Shown here: in pieces, positions 1-8,285 of the stretch | Numbering within the stretch: the first letter of the stretch is position 1 | How the letters are laid out: each line of letters begins with the position of its first letter | DNA from: an uncultured Clostridia bacterium | GTDB lineage: Bacteria; Bacillota; Clostridia; TANB77; CAG-508 | Direction: 5' to 3' | Length of the DNA: 38,659 bases | Assembly (NCBI GenBank): GCA_944390975.1 | Contig: CALXRX010000014.1 | Coordinates: 1-38,659 of the forward strand | Made by a program: the position numbers and the translations under genes | Notes under the pieces: generated by a model | Seen by the model: the letters and a program-made list of their open reading frames with translations, nothing else | Told to the model about the DNA's origin: nothing | Database searches by the model: none

Positions 1-33
1 GTTATAAAAATATTAAATTTTTTCAAGTTATCA

Positions 34-51
34 ATCGGAAGGAAATCCGAT
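34..51 (-). terminator. Weak hairpin downstream of the GNAT gene
   Basis: A 6-bp perfect stem (ATCGGA/TCCGAT) with a 6-nt loop lies about 100 nt past the GNAT stop codon. It is followed on the minus strand by an A/T-rich stretch, not a clean U-run, so termination is only a possibility. Confidence 0.3.
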
Positions 52-151
52 TTACACAACTTTTACGATAGTCTCTTCTCTTCTCTTTTTGTAAAAATGG
101 GGTCTAAAAAATTTTAAGTTCCATTTTTATAACTTTTATAAATAATATTTT

Positions 152-580
152 TTAATTCAAAGGCTTTTTAAATTTATATTGTCTTTTTTCAAATCCATTA
201 TTTTCGTAAAATCTATGAGCATTTAGATTTTGAATCATACTTGTTAACTCTAATGCTCCACAGTCCTCGCTTATTGCATAATCAGTAGCAGTTTGAATTA
301 GCTTTTTTCCTATACCTGTATTTCTACACTTTTCATTTACAATTAAATCATCAATAAAAAGTATGTTCTTTTTCTTTGCTAATCTATTAATTACTCGTGA
401 TATAAGAACACCTTCTACTTTATTTTCTTCTATTGCAACAATTCCATAGAAATTACTGTCTTCTAAGCTCTCTTTGTATTTTTGAGCAAATATAGAATAT
501 TCTATTTTATTTTCATATAATTCATTTAATAGCTCAAATACACTATCAAAATCTTCTATTTTTATCTTTCTTATTTCCAT
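152..580 (-). CDS. GNAT-family N-acetyltransferase
   Basis: This 142-aa protein has the usual length of a single GNAT domain, which moves an acetyl group from acetyl-CoA to an amine. The acetyl-CoA binding motif RNTGIGKKLI (R-x-x-G-x-G) lies near residues 86-95, preceded by the hydrophobic strand ILFIDDLIV and followed by the typical C-terminal NAHRFYENNGF segment. The substrate cannot be told from sequence. An AGGAG site precedes the ATG. It is the last gene of a tightly packed minus-strand run (HEPN, MNT, unknown, NUDIX, HD, GNAT). The family call is firm; the role is not. Confidence 0.85.
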   Translation of the reverse strand: MEIRKIKIEDFDSVFELLNELYENKIEYSIFAQKYKESLEDSNFYGIVAIEENKVEGVLISRVINRLAKKKNILFIDDLIVNEKCRNTGIGKKLIQTATDYAISEDCGALELTSMIQNLNAHRFYENNGFEKRQYKFKKPLN

Positions 581-607
581 ATTTATAATCTCCTATATAA
601 CTTACAT

Positions 608-1387
608 TTAGATTTTAATTTTATTTTCAATATATTTTAAAGCATGTTCTTTTATCTTTTGCATTTTTTGTTTTGTATCCATATTCTTATACTCTAATCT
701 ATCAACTATTATATTAATATAATTTTTTTCATATATGTATTCTAATCCATATAGATAATTAAAATCAAATATGAAAGCTATATATGATACCCAAAAATCC
801 ATATATGTATTTCTATCTTCTCTTACAATAACTTTATCATTCATAAAATCATTAAATATCTTGTCTGAAATTGTATCATTCTCTAAAGTTTCTTTATTAG
901 CATTGTCTATAATATTCTCAAAATCATCTGTTGCTTTTACTCTAAAGTTGTCTACCTTATCTGCATCTCTAATTATCTTTGCATGTAATAATTCTTCATC
1001 ACTCAAACCATTTTCTATAGCTAATCTATTATGATTTAATATTGATTTAGAAATAATATTATCATATTGTTCATCTTTTATAAATTTCCTAATAAGATTA
1101 TTTTTAAATAAAATTTCATTTCCTAATATAGCATGATCCGTTGTTTTATTATCTATAAAGCAATCAAAGTTTTTTATTTGCTCAAATCTTCCTATATCAT
1201 GTAATAAAGCTATTAATTTTGCTAGTTCTATATCTTCATCATTTAATAATAATTTTTTTGAAATATATTCACTTGCATTTACCACTCCATAAGTATGTCT
1301 AACTTTTAACTCGTTTTTACCATATTCTAGGTTAAAATCTTTTAAATATTCTTTAAATGCAATACTTGCTTGTTCAAAGTCAATCAT
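608..1387 (-). CDS. HD-domain phosphohydrolase
   Basis: The 259-aa protein carries a metal-dependent HD phosphohydrolase domain. The first histidine is in VRHTYGVV, the HD pair in ALLHDIGRFEQ, and the distal aspartate in IIRDADKVDNFR. Such proteins hydrolyse phosphoester bonds in nucleotides or other small molecules; the substrate here is unknown. The start follows a clear GAGGAG site. It sits 27 nt upstream of the GNAT gene and 40 nt downstream of the NUDIX gene, so the three are probably cotranscribed. It contains ACG GAT (Thr-Asp), where CGG occurs out of frame and causes no break. Confidence 0.85.
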   Translation of the reverse strand: MIDFEQASIAFKEYLKDFNLEYGKNELKVRHTYGVVNASEYISKKLLLNDEDIELAKLIALLHDIGRFEQIKNFDCFIDNKTTDHAILGNEILFKNNLIRKFIKDEQYDNIISKSILNHNRLAIENGLSDEELLHAKIIRDADKVDNFRVKATDDFENIIDNANKETLENDTISDKIFNDFMNDKVIVREDRNTYMDFWVSYIAFIFDFNYLYGLEYIYEKNYINIIVDRLEYKNMDTKQKMQKIKEHALKYIENKIKI

Positions 1388-1427
1388 TTTAATCTCTCCT
1401 CATATCATCTATTATAAAAATATATAT

Positions 1428-1940
1428 TCACATATTAAATAAATATTTCATAACAACAAAATAGTCTGTTTTGAAAAGTTTTGGTTTATCATTCATAAGC
1501 TCTTTTATTTCTTCTTTCGTAAGATAAAAAATATTTTCAATTCCATCTTTATCATAATTTATAATTGCTTTCTCATATTTTAATGTGTAGACTGTTTGAA
1601 AAGTATTGCTTTCACTAATATATGGATTAAAATATGCTACTTTGTTTAATTTAACATTCTTTATTCCAAGTTCTTCTTCTAATTCTCTATATGCTGCTTG
1701 TTCATAGTTTTCTCCTGAATTAACATGTCCTCCAACAGAGAAATCATAACAATTTGGGAAAATTTTTCTATTAGAACTTCTTTTGGGTACTAATATCTTA
1801 TTTTCATCATTAAATATCAAAATATTTATAAATCTTAATTGATTTTGTTTAATGTTTTTTTGTTCACTTTCTTTGAGTTTTCCAACTACTTCATCATTAT
1901 CATTAACAATATCAAAATACTCTAGTTCATCTTTCATCAT
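1428..1940 (-). CDS. NUDIX hydrolase
   Basis: The 170-aa protein has a complete Nudix box (G-x5-E-x7-REUxEExGU): GGHVNSGENYEQAAY followed by RELEEELGI, near residues 70-95. The N-terminal part (YFDIVNDNDEVVG) resembles the IPP-isomerase-like NUDIX branch, whose bacterial members hydrolyse nucleotide diphosphate derivatives. Its start overlaps the end of the preceding gene by 14 nt, implying translational coupling. A GAGAGGA site precedes two adjacent ATG codons. Confidence 0.85.
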   Translation of the reverse strand: MMKDELEYFDIVNDNDEVVGKLKESEQKNIKQNQLRFINILIFNDENKILVPKRSSNRKIFPNCYDFSVGGHVNSGENYEQAAYRELEEELGIKNVKLNKVAYFNPYISESNTFQTVYTLKYEKAIINYDKDGIENIFYLTKEEIKELMNDKPKLFKTDYFVVMKYLFNM

Positions 1941-2769
1941 GTTGCATTCCTCTCTGTATATATTTTAATCTTGATGGTAAAATTACCTCTGGTACTAATA
2001 CTTTTCCATTTTCAATTTGTGCAATAGGTATATATTCTCTATAATTTCTTTGCAGATCTGGACTATCATACATAGGTATTATTACTTGCTCGATTACTTG
2101 CCTGATATATTCTTTTTTTATTTCTCGATATTGATTTGGAATTAACTTACTACATTCTTCACTTGATAACCCATACTTTGATTGTAAATCTTTAATTCTA
2201 GCATTTCTTAATTGATTATAAGCATATTCTCTTATTTTACTGGTTTTATATTTAGATATATTATTATCGTTTAAGAATAATATTTCATCCCAAGGTACTG
2301 TATAAGTTTCATGACAAGCTGAACCATGACTTAAAAATGAACCATCCCAACCTTTTCCTACATAATCAATCATTAATTGCTTTTTTGTTTGATAATCTAA
2401 ATAAAAACAACCATCTACATCATATGTAGGGCAAAATTTTCCTTTATTCCAATAAATAATAGCTACACCTTTTGTTCCTAATTCTTGTGACTTTTCTTCA
2501 ATCTGTTTTATATATTCAAAAATGGTATCTCTATTTCCATTTCTTCCACCAATTCCTATAGGAATGTTTCCTAATTGTGTATCTGAACGCATGCAAAAAT
2601 CATTTTGTTCATTAAATCTATCAAGTAATGTTTGTACTTCTTCTTCATTTTCTATAATGTAAAAATTAGAATATGTAGGTAAATTATATCTCTTGGCAAT
2701 AAGAAAACCTGATGCTTTACCATAATTAGAAATTTTCTTTATATCATTTACATTATTTCCATCTAACAT
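1927..2769 (-). CDS. Unknown protein with weak likeness to PEP-utilizing/ATP-grasp N-terminal domains
   Basis: I do not recognise this protein with confidence. The opening (NYGKASGFLIAKRYNLP, then FCMRSDTQ further on) recalls the lysine and Arg-Ser nucleotide-binding positions of pyruvate-phosphate-dikinase-type N-terminal domains, but the protein is short and lacks other domains. That link is inference. The start is set at 2769 because GGAGG lies 5 nt upstream of that ATG; an upstream in-frame ATG at 2793 overlaps the MNT gene by one base but has no better site. It is sandwiched between MNT and NUDIX genes with overlaps at its 3' end, so it likely works with them. Confidence 0.6.
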   Translation of the reverse strand: MLDGNNVNDIKKISNYGKASGFLIAKRYNLPTYSNFYIIENEEEVQTLLDRFNEQNDFCMRSDTQLGNIPIGIGGRNGNRDTIFEYIKQIEEKSQELGTKGVAIIYWNKGKFCPTYDVDGCFYLDYQTKKQLMIDYVGKGWDGSFLSHGSACHETYTVPWDEILFLNDNNISKYKTSKIREYAYNQLRNARIKDLQSKYGLSSEECSKLIPNQYREIKKEYIRQVIEQVIIPMYDSPDLQRNYREYIPIAQIENGKVLVPEVILPSRLKYIQRGMQHDER

Positions 2770-2792
2770 TTCTTCCTCCAAATTAATATTCA

Positions 2793-3113
2793 TTAAGCTA
2801 CTTTTATTCCAGTATCTACAACTTCTTTTACAAAAGGATTTGAAACATTTTCATAGTCCTCTGTTGTTATTGGGTGTGGCTCTATTCTAGCATCTATATC
2901 CCAAGTCATTCCCATTAAAATAGCCATACAGTCGTAAATATCTTCAAAATCATCTGAAATAACTGCAATATCTATGTCGCTATCTTCGTTTTCTGTTCCT
3001 TTTGCATAAGAACCAAATAATATAATTGCTGTAACATTATATTGTTTTTTTATTTCTTCTATAAACTTATTTATACTATCTATAATATCTTTATTTATTG
3101 TTCTTTCAACCAT
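2793..3113 (-). CDS. MNT-type minimal nucleotidyltransferase (HEPN partner)
   Basis: This is a 106-aa minimal nucleotidyltransferase. The signature GSYAKGTENEDSDID (GS-x-DxD) gives the metal-binding aspartates near residues 35-50. In characterised HEPN-MNT modules the MNT protein neutralises its HEPN partner by nucleotidylation or AMPylation. Its start overlaps the end of the HEPN gene by 19 nt, the classic bicistronic arrangement. A GGAGG site lies just before the ATG. Confidence 0.85.
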   Translation of the reverse strand: MVERTINKDIIDSINKFIEEIKKQYNVTAIILFGSYAKGTENEDSDIDIAVISDDFEDIYDCMAILMGMTWDIDARIEPHPITTEDYENVSNPFVKEVVDTGIKVA

Positions 3114-3484
3114 TTTCGTACCTCCTGAATATTTTTTACTTGTTCAGATGTATAATCATCTGTGCATTTTTCATCAAAAGTCCTTTTATAATCATCATAT
3201 CTAGCACTTATATTAAATGTATTTATAGTTTGTATCTTTTCTCTTATTTCTTTTGGTACTTCTAAATTTGCTTTTTGAGAAAGTAAAATTAAATTATGAA
3301 TTTTAGGTGCTATTGGGTCATCTGGATTATTCTTTGCATATAATCCTTTTAAAAGTTTTTCAATTACCAAATGTCCCATAAATAAACACCAAGTATTCTT
3401 TTTTCCAGCTTTCATATAAAGCATTGTGTCATAATCTTCATCTGCACTTTTAAACCAATATTCCATTAAATCTACACTATTCAT
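3095..3484 (-). CDS. HEPN-domain protein
   Basis: An all-helical protein of about 129 aa. The start is placed at the ATG at 3484 behind AAAGGAAG. Features typical of HEPN are the FMGHLVIEKLLKGL helix and the PKIHNLILL segment. I see no R-x4-6-H motif, the RNase active site of many HEPN toxins, because the arginines sit late and none is followed by a suitable histidine. It therefore resembles the substrate-binding HEPN class rather than a proven RNase toxin. It overlaps the MNT gene and begins the accessory operon. Confidence 0.8.
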   Translation of the reverse strand: MNSVDLMEYWFKSADEDYDTMLYMKAGKKNTWCLFMGHLVIEKLLKGLYAKNNPDDPIAPKIHNLILLSQKANLEVPKEIREKIQTINTFNISARYDDYKRTFDEKCTDDYTSEQVKNIQEVRKWLKEQ

Positions 3485-3564
3485 ATATTTTCTTCCTTTC
3501 AATCTATTCTTATTATAGCATTAAAGTTAAATTTTTACTACATTTTATTGCCTATTTTTTTAAA

Positions 3565-4701
3565 CTATTTATTTTTTTGTAACCACTCATAAACATCATC
3601 TTCATTAAGTTCTCCATGTTTTAGTTTAGTAATTTTTTCTTTAGCCTGTTTTTTCCAAATTTCAAATTCTGCTTTTAATTTTTTATCATCTTTGTTTTTG
3701 TTCATAATACCAAATTTTTGTTGATATGTTTTTCTATACTCTGTATATGCAGTTTTTTCTTGTAGTCTTTTATTATAAGAAAGTATTGCTCCCTGTTCTC
3801 TACAAGTTTTTCCGTTTTCTTTTGGGTAATCGCAATAAATTTCATCTAGTCTTGAATTTGGTATAAAATACATACCACAATTTTGACATTTCTTAATTGG
3901 GTAATTATCTGTTTTTGATAATTCTTCTAATATAGCATAACAAATGCTTGATATATCATTACTTTTATGTGTATTTACCATAGATATAAGCATACCTTCT
4001 TCTTTTAGTTTTTTTAATAAGTCAATATCTGCCGAATTTCCTAATTCATCATATTTATTAGAATAATTATCTGCTATTACTTCATCATTTTTTATGTAAG
4101 AATATAACTTGCCTTTTCTTTTTATTAGATATACTGCATATCTTTGTGAATGTGTAAATTGCTTTAATTCTTCATCTTCGTTTATATTATATATGTAATT
4201 AACTGCATCTGTTATTTGCTCTTGTATGTAAATAAGTTGTTCTTTTAAGTTCTCATATATTTTTTTAGTTGCTTTTAAATATGTTTCATCATCTTCGTAT
4301 TTTCCTTTTAGTTCAACTTTATAATCTTCATCTACATCTTTCAATATTTCAAATCCATAGGCATAAAAGAAATCTTTATAGGCTGTTTCATAGGTAGATA
4401 AATCAGCATTTAGAAATCTTAATAGTAATAATCCAAGCCTTTCTACAAAAGGAAAATATAAAGTACCTGGCTGTTTTAATCCCATATCTGTACCTTCATC
4501 TTCTTTCCACTTTATATATCTTGTTCCTCCACCTTTAGTACGACCATTTTTATGATTATCTTTTTCTTTATCGTTAAAATCATATGAGAAATCAGCTTTA
4601 TAAAAATACATTGGTGTAGAATAATATTCTTTCTTTTCTTCTTTGTTAAACCAAATATAAAAATCATCAAAATGTCTTATGTCTGGTAAATTAATACTCA
4701 T
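3565..4701 (-). CDS. DUF6076-like protein with C-terminal zinc-binding motif
   Basis: The 378-aa protein has a mostly hydrophilic helical body and a C-terminal cysteine cluster: CQNCGMYFIPNSR, then YCDYP and TCRE near residues 270-305, as in a CGNR-like zinc finger. Proteins of this type (DUF6076-like) are common in Clostridia near recombinases, but I assign the family from memory. No catalytic function can be stated. It diverges from the HTH gene across a 170-nt AT-rich spacer that must hold both promoters. Its AAC GGA (Asn-Gly) shows CGG out of frame. Confidence 0.6.
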   Translation of the reverse strand: MSINLPDIRHFDDFYIWFNKEEKKEYYSTPMYFYKADFSYDFNDKEKDNHKNGRTKGGGTRYIKWKEDEGTDMGLKQPGTLYFPFVERLGLLLLRFLNADLSTYETAYKDFFYAYGFEILKDVDEDYKVELKGKYEDDETYLKATKKIYENLKEQLIYIQEQITDAVNYIYNINEDEELKQFTHSQRYAVYLIKRKGKLYSYIKNDEVIADNYSNKYDELGNSADIDLLKKLKEEGMLISMVNTHKSNDISSICYAILEELSKTDNYPIKKCQNCGMYFIPNSRLDEIYCDYPKENGKTCREQGAILSYNKRLQEKTAYTEYRKTYQQKFGIMNKNKDDKKLKAEFEIWKKQAKEKITKLKHGELNEDDVYEWLQKNK

Positions 4702-4871
4702 TTCAATACTTTTCCTCCATTTCTATAAAATTATATTGAGTTTTATTAAAAACAATTTTAACTTTTTTAATAATTGTTATTGACATCTTAATTATATTAT
4801 ACTATAATCAGTTTAATAATACAATACTTTTTGAGATAATTATTGTTTAAAGTTGTAGACAAAAAATTCAC

Positions 4872-5351
4872 TTGCAACTAATCTTAAAAGAAACGGAGGT
4901 GATTGAAATAGACAAAGTAACTGAAATAACAAGACTTTTTTATGAAGAACATTTAAGACCAACAGACATTGCAAAGCAAATTGGTGTCAGTAAATCATAT
5001 ATAACAAAAATTATTCAAAAAGGTGAGAGATATATTAAAGAGAAAGAATACAGAGCCGAACAAAGCAAAGAAGGACACAAAGCTTGTAAACGAAATTATA
5101 TAAATAATAAAAGGCAAGCAGATAAGCAAGAGTACCAAGCAATGATAATACAGATAAATAAAGATAACGAATATTTATCTACTAAAAAGAAACTATCAGA
5201 TGAAGCATTTTCAAATTGGAACAGAGGAATGTTTAATTATGATAAGCATAGCAGTGATTTAGTATTAAAAAGTGGAATAAATGTAGGTTTTGATGTACCA
5301 AGAAAAGTAAGTAATATCGTGAATCCAAGTTGCATAAGAGCAACAGTTTAA
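4872..5351 (+). CDS. HTH protein (sigma-70 region 4-like)
   Basis: A 159-aa DNA-binding protein. Residues 19-50 hold a helix-turn-helix (EEHLRPTDIAKQIGVSKSYI), followed by a lysine/arginine-rich linker and a C-terminal tail. The start is uncertain. TTG at 4872 opens the frame, GTG at 4899 would give MIEIDKV, and the strongest Shine-Dalgarno sequence (GGAGG, 4895-4899) actually fits an ATA codon at 4908. It lies upstream of the recombinase on the same strand, separated by a terminator-like hairpin, so it may regulate the element. Confidence 0.65.
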   Translation: MQLILKETEVIEIDKVTEITRLFYEEHLRPTDIAKQIGVSKSYITKIIQKGERYIKEKEYRAEQSKEGHKACKRNYINNKRQADKQEYQAMIIQINKDNEYLSTKKKLSDEAFSNWNRGMFNYDKHSSDLVLKSGINVGFDVPRKVSNIVNPSCIRATV

Positions 5352-5374
5352 ATGAAAAATATAAGTAACTAATT

Positions 5375-5403
5375 TAGCCAACGGATATTAAGGCTATTTT
5401 TTT
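5375..5403 (+). terminator. Rho-independent terminator after the HTH gene
   Basis: Stem TAGCC/GGCTA with a 12-nt loop is followed by a run of seven T, 24 nt past the HTH stop codon. Confidence 0.6.
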
Positions 5404-5477
5404 ATGCTTAAAATAAGAGTTTTATAAGTATTCCTATTACTTATGGAACTCTTAAATTTAGAAAGGAGAAATCGAGA

Positions 5478-5519
5478 ATGATTTTAAAATGTAAATTCAA
5501 AAAGTATGTGCATTATTAG
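5478..5519 (+). CDS. Possible 13-aa leader peptide
   Basis: An ATG with AAAGGAG nine nt upstream opens a 13-codon frame (MILKCKFKKYVHY) that ends 21 nt before the 44-aa gene. A hairpin (arms about 5415-5430 and 5437-5453) precedes it. The good ribosome site suggests translation, but so short a frame may be chance. Confidence 0.3.
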   Translation: MILKCKFKKYVHY

Positions 5520-5540
5520 AATGAACAGGAGGATTTAAAG

Positions 5541-5675
5541 ATGAGTGAAAAAGTAAAAAAGAAAAACGAAATTGTTATAGTAAACAGATTTAAAAAAAAT
5601 AGTGTAGAAAATGTTGCAACTACACTAACAAAGGTTTTTGAAGTATTTTGCAATATACAAATGACAAAGAAATAA
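5541..5675 (+). CDS. Small 44-aa protein upstream of the recombinase
   Basis: The frame opens with ATG behind a perfect AGGAGG site and encodes a basic peptide starting MSEKVKKKNEIVIVNRF and ending FCNIQMTKK. No known domain is visible. It lies 126 nt before the recombinase on the same strand, so an accessory role such as a directionality factor is possible but unproven. Confidence 0.55.
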   Translation: MSEKVKKKNEIVIVNRFKKNSVENVATTLTKVFEVFCNIQMTKK

Positions 5676-5705
5676 AAAAATACAGATTTTAGATAAAATT
5701 TAGTT

Positions 5706-5787
5706 TTCACCTATAATTTAATTATATTTAGGCTATTGATTTTTATATTAACTCATGGTAAATTTAAAATATAAATTATAGGTGGAA
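5706..5787. repeat. Inverted repeat upstream of the recombinase
   Basis: CACCTATAATTTA (13 nt, from about 5708) is repeated in inverted form as TAAATTATAGGTG (5772-5784), about 51 nt apart. The right arm ends just upstream of the recombinase ribosome site. It could be a regulator or recombinase binding site. Confidence 0.55.
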
Positions 5788-5801
5788 CTTACTAAAGGAA
5801 A

Positions 5802-7364
5802 ATGAGGCAAATTTTGTTAGTAAGTAACACAAGAGAATATAACTGTGCTTTATATTGTAGATTATCTAAAGATGATGATTTACTTGGAGAAAACAACAGT
5901 ATAACTAATCAAAAAGAAATATTAAAACAATATGCAAAAGAAAACAATCTAAATATTTATGACATTTATATTGATGATGGGTATAGTGGTACAAATTTTG
6001 AAAGACCAGATTTTAAGAGAATGATACAAGATATTAAAGATAAAAAAGTAAATATGGTAATTGTAAAAGATACATCAAGACTTGGTAGAGATTATATTGG
6101 ATTTGGAGAATATGTTGAAAAAATATTTCCAGAACATCAAGTAAGACTAATATCAATATTAGATAATTATGATTCTGCAATAGATAATGGCGTTGCAGAT
6201 ACATTACCATTTAGAGCAGTAATAAATGATTTATACGCAAAAGATATTTCAAAGAAAGTAAAGGCTTCAAAACATAGAAATGCAGTAAATGGTGCTTTTA
6301 ATGGAAATCGCACACCTTATGGCTACAAAAGGTCTGAAAACGATAGACACAAGCTTGCAATTGATGAAAAATATGCAAAAAATGTAAGAAGAATATTTGA
6401 TTTATATTTAGAAGGAATTGCATTAAACCAAATTGCTTATACTCTAAATGATGAGCATATTCCAACACCTTCACAAGTATCAGGAATAGGAAGCAATGTA
6501 TGTACAATATGGAAACCTAGTTCAATAAAACACATTCTAAAAAATGAAGTATACATTGGAAATATGGTACAAGAAAAATGTAAAAGAATTAACTACAAAT
6601 TAAAGAAACGTATTAAAAATGATAAAAGCGAATGGATAAGAGTCGAAAACACACACGAGCCTATTATTGAAAAAGAAAAGTTTTATGCAGTACAAGATAT
6701 TTTAGCAAGTAAATCAGAAACAAGAGTAAAATCAAGAAATTTGCTACTAAAAGGATTAGTCGTTTGTAGTGATTGTGGTAAGAAAATGGGAATAACAACA
6801 CATAGTAGCGATACTGTTTATATGAGATGTCATACCTATGCAATACTTCCAAAACAAAGACTTTGTACCCCACATAACATAAACTATCAAAAATTAGAAA
6901 ATGCAGTAATTAACGAAGTGCAGAAAATATGTAACGAATATTTAGATAAAAAGAAAATAAAACAAATAATTGATTTAGAACTTGAAAAACAAGAAAGTGA
7001 ACAAGAAATTAGTACACAAAAAAGTCTTTTAGCAAAATCTATTGAAGTATTAGATTTTCAAATTGAAAAGTTGTATGAAGATAAATTAAATGGACTTATC
7101 AATAATGATGATTTTTCAAGAATGTATAATAAAAAAGTACAAGAAAGAGAAGCAACACAAAAAAAGCTAAAAGAATTAAATGAGATTAAATTTGAAAAGC
7201 AAACTATTGATTATGAAAAGATTATAAATGATTTTCTAAAGAAGGATAATGTTACAGCATATATGATAAATAGCTTAATAGAAAAAATTGAAGTTGATAA
7301 TAATAAACAAGCAACTATATACTACAAGTTCAGTGATTTAAATAAATTATCAAAGGTGTCATAA
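5802..7364 (+). CDS. Large serine recombinase (TndX/Int type)
   Basis: A 520-aa site-specific recombinase. The resolvase-type catalytic domain begins at YCRLSKDDD (catalytic Ser22) and includes the DGYSGTNFERPDF and KDTSRLGRDYIG motifs. A recombinase domain follows (NGAFNGNRTPYGYKR onward). A zinc ribbon (VCSDCGKK ... RCHTYA ... LCTPHN, about residues 323-366) and a C-terminal coiled coil come next. Such enzymes integrate and excise mobile elements between short attachment sites using a serine nucleophile. The start follows AAAGGAAA. The element ends are not certain, but the accessory genes around it and the cut pbpB nearby suggest this enzyme's element inserted here. Confidence 0.92.
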   Translation: MRQILLVSNTREYNCALYCRLSKDDDLLGENNSITNQKEILKQYAKENNLNIYDIYIDDGYSGTNFERPDFKRMIQDIKDKKVNMVIVKDTSRLGRDYIGFGEYVEKIFPEHQVRLISILDNYDSAIDNGVADTLPFRAVINDLYAKDISKKVKASKHRNAVNGAFNGNRTPYGYKRSENDRHKLAIDEKYAKNVRRIFDLYLEGIALNQIAYTLNDEHIPTPSQVSGIGSNVCTIWKPSSIKHILKNEVYIGNMVQEKCKRINYKLKKRIKNDKSEWIRVENTHEPIIEKEKFYAVQDILASKSETRVKSRNLLLKGLVVCSDCGKKMGITTHSSDTVYMRCHTYAILPKQRLCTPHNINYQKLENAVINEVQKICNEYLDKKKIKQIIDLELEKQESEQEISTQKSLLAKSIEVLDFQIEKLYEDKLNGLINNDDFSRMYNKKVQEREATQKKLKELNEIKFEKQTIDYEKIINDFLKKDNVTAYMINSLIEKIEVDNNKQATIYYKFSDLNKLSKVS

Positions 7365-7480
7365 GAAAATGCCAAGAGCATGGTGTTTTGACACCTGTAA
7401 ATGCTGTTTAGTGAAAATCCCTAAAACCCTTTTTGCTCTCCGAGGGATAAAATTTAATTATTTTTTATAAATTTACATCA

Positions 7481-7519
7481 AAAAAATTGCTATATTTTTA
7501 TAATTATAGCAACTTTTTT
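7481..7519. terminator. Bidirectional terminator between recombinase and HD gene
   Basis: An A-rich arm AAAAAATTGCTATA pairs with TATAGCAACTTTTTT around a 10-nt loop. It sits between convergent genes and can end transcription from both sides. Confidence 0.65.
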
Positions 7520-7529
7520 ATAATTTATT

Positions 7530-8195
7530 TTAATAATTTGCATTCCATTCATTTAAAAATTCTTCAACAAATTTTTTCATAAAATCTGTTCTATTTTCAG
7601 CCAATTCTCTTGCTGCTTTTGTATTCATATTACTAGCAAGTTTAAATAATTTTTCATAAAAATGATGAATTGTTGAAGGCGAATTTTCATTTGTTTCAGA
7701 ATAATTGTTTTTTACCTTTAGTGGTTGTTTACTATCATACATTGGCACATTATGAGCTCCTCCATAAGAAAAGGTTCTACCTATTCCAATTGCTCCAATT
7801 GCATCTAAATTATCTGCATCTTGTACTATTAATGCATTTATATCATTAACATTTTCTCCATTCCAATTATAGTTTTCATGAAACTCTATACAGTAACATA
7901 TTTTATCTATCTGCTCATCTGATAGTGCAATATTTGATAATATTTTTCTAACAATTGGTAGTGAATCTTTTGGAGAAACAAATACTCCTTTCTCCTTTTG
8001 CATTATTCTATGAATATCATGTAAAAATGCAGAAATTCCAATAATAATTCTATCTCCCCCCTCTTTTTGTTGTAAGTATAATGCTGTATTCATAGTTCTT
8101 TCTAAGTGACCTATATCATGCCCACTAGATTCTTCTTTAAATAATTCAAATATGATTGGTCTTAATTCATTTATTAAATCCTCCAAGATTATCAT
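7530..8195 (-). CDS. HD-domain hydrolase (YedJ-like)
   Basis: The 221-aa protein belongs to the HD phosphohydrolase superfamily. Motifs are HDIGHLERTMN, then FLHDIHRIM (the HD pair), IEFHENYNW and the distal aspartate in IVQDADNLDAIGAIG, matching the YedJ-like group of unknown substrate. ATG at 8195 is only one base from GGAGG, so the in-frame TTG at 8186, about 10 nt from the same site, may be the real start. It lies between the recombinase and the broken end of pbpB, so it is probably cargo of the inserted segment. It is one of three HD proteins in the window. Confidence 0.8.
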   Translation of the reverse strand: MIILEDLINELRPIIFELFKEESSGHDIGHLERTMNTALYLQQKEGGDRIIIGISAFLHDIHRIMQKEKGVFVSPKDSLPIVRKILSNIALSDEQIDKICYCIEFHENYNWNGENVNDINALIVQDADNLDAIGAIGIGRTFSYGGAHNVPMYDSKQPLKVKNNYSETNENSPSTIHHFYEKLFKLASNMNTKAARELAENRTDFMKKFVEEFLNEWNANY

Positions 8196-8285
8196 TCCTC
8201 CTTTTATTGTTAACTAGTATATCATATAATTTTACATTTTAAAAGAGAAAACAACTATCACATTGCTTTCTCCTAATTTAATAAT

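Noticed and set aside
1138..1140. CGG in the HD gene
   Set aside because: It is out of frame (ACG GAT) and the protein is intact. The same holds for AAC GGA, GAC GGT, TAC GGA and TTC GGA in many other genes.
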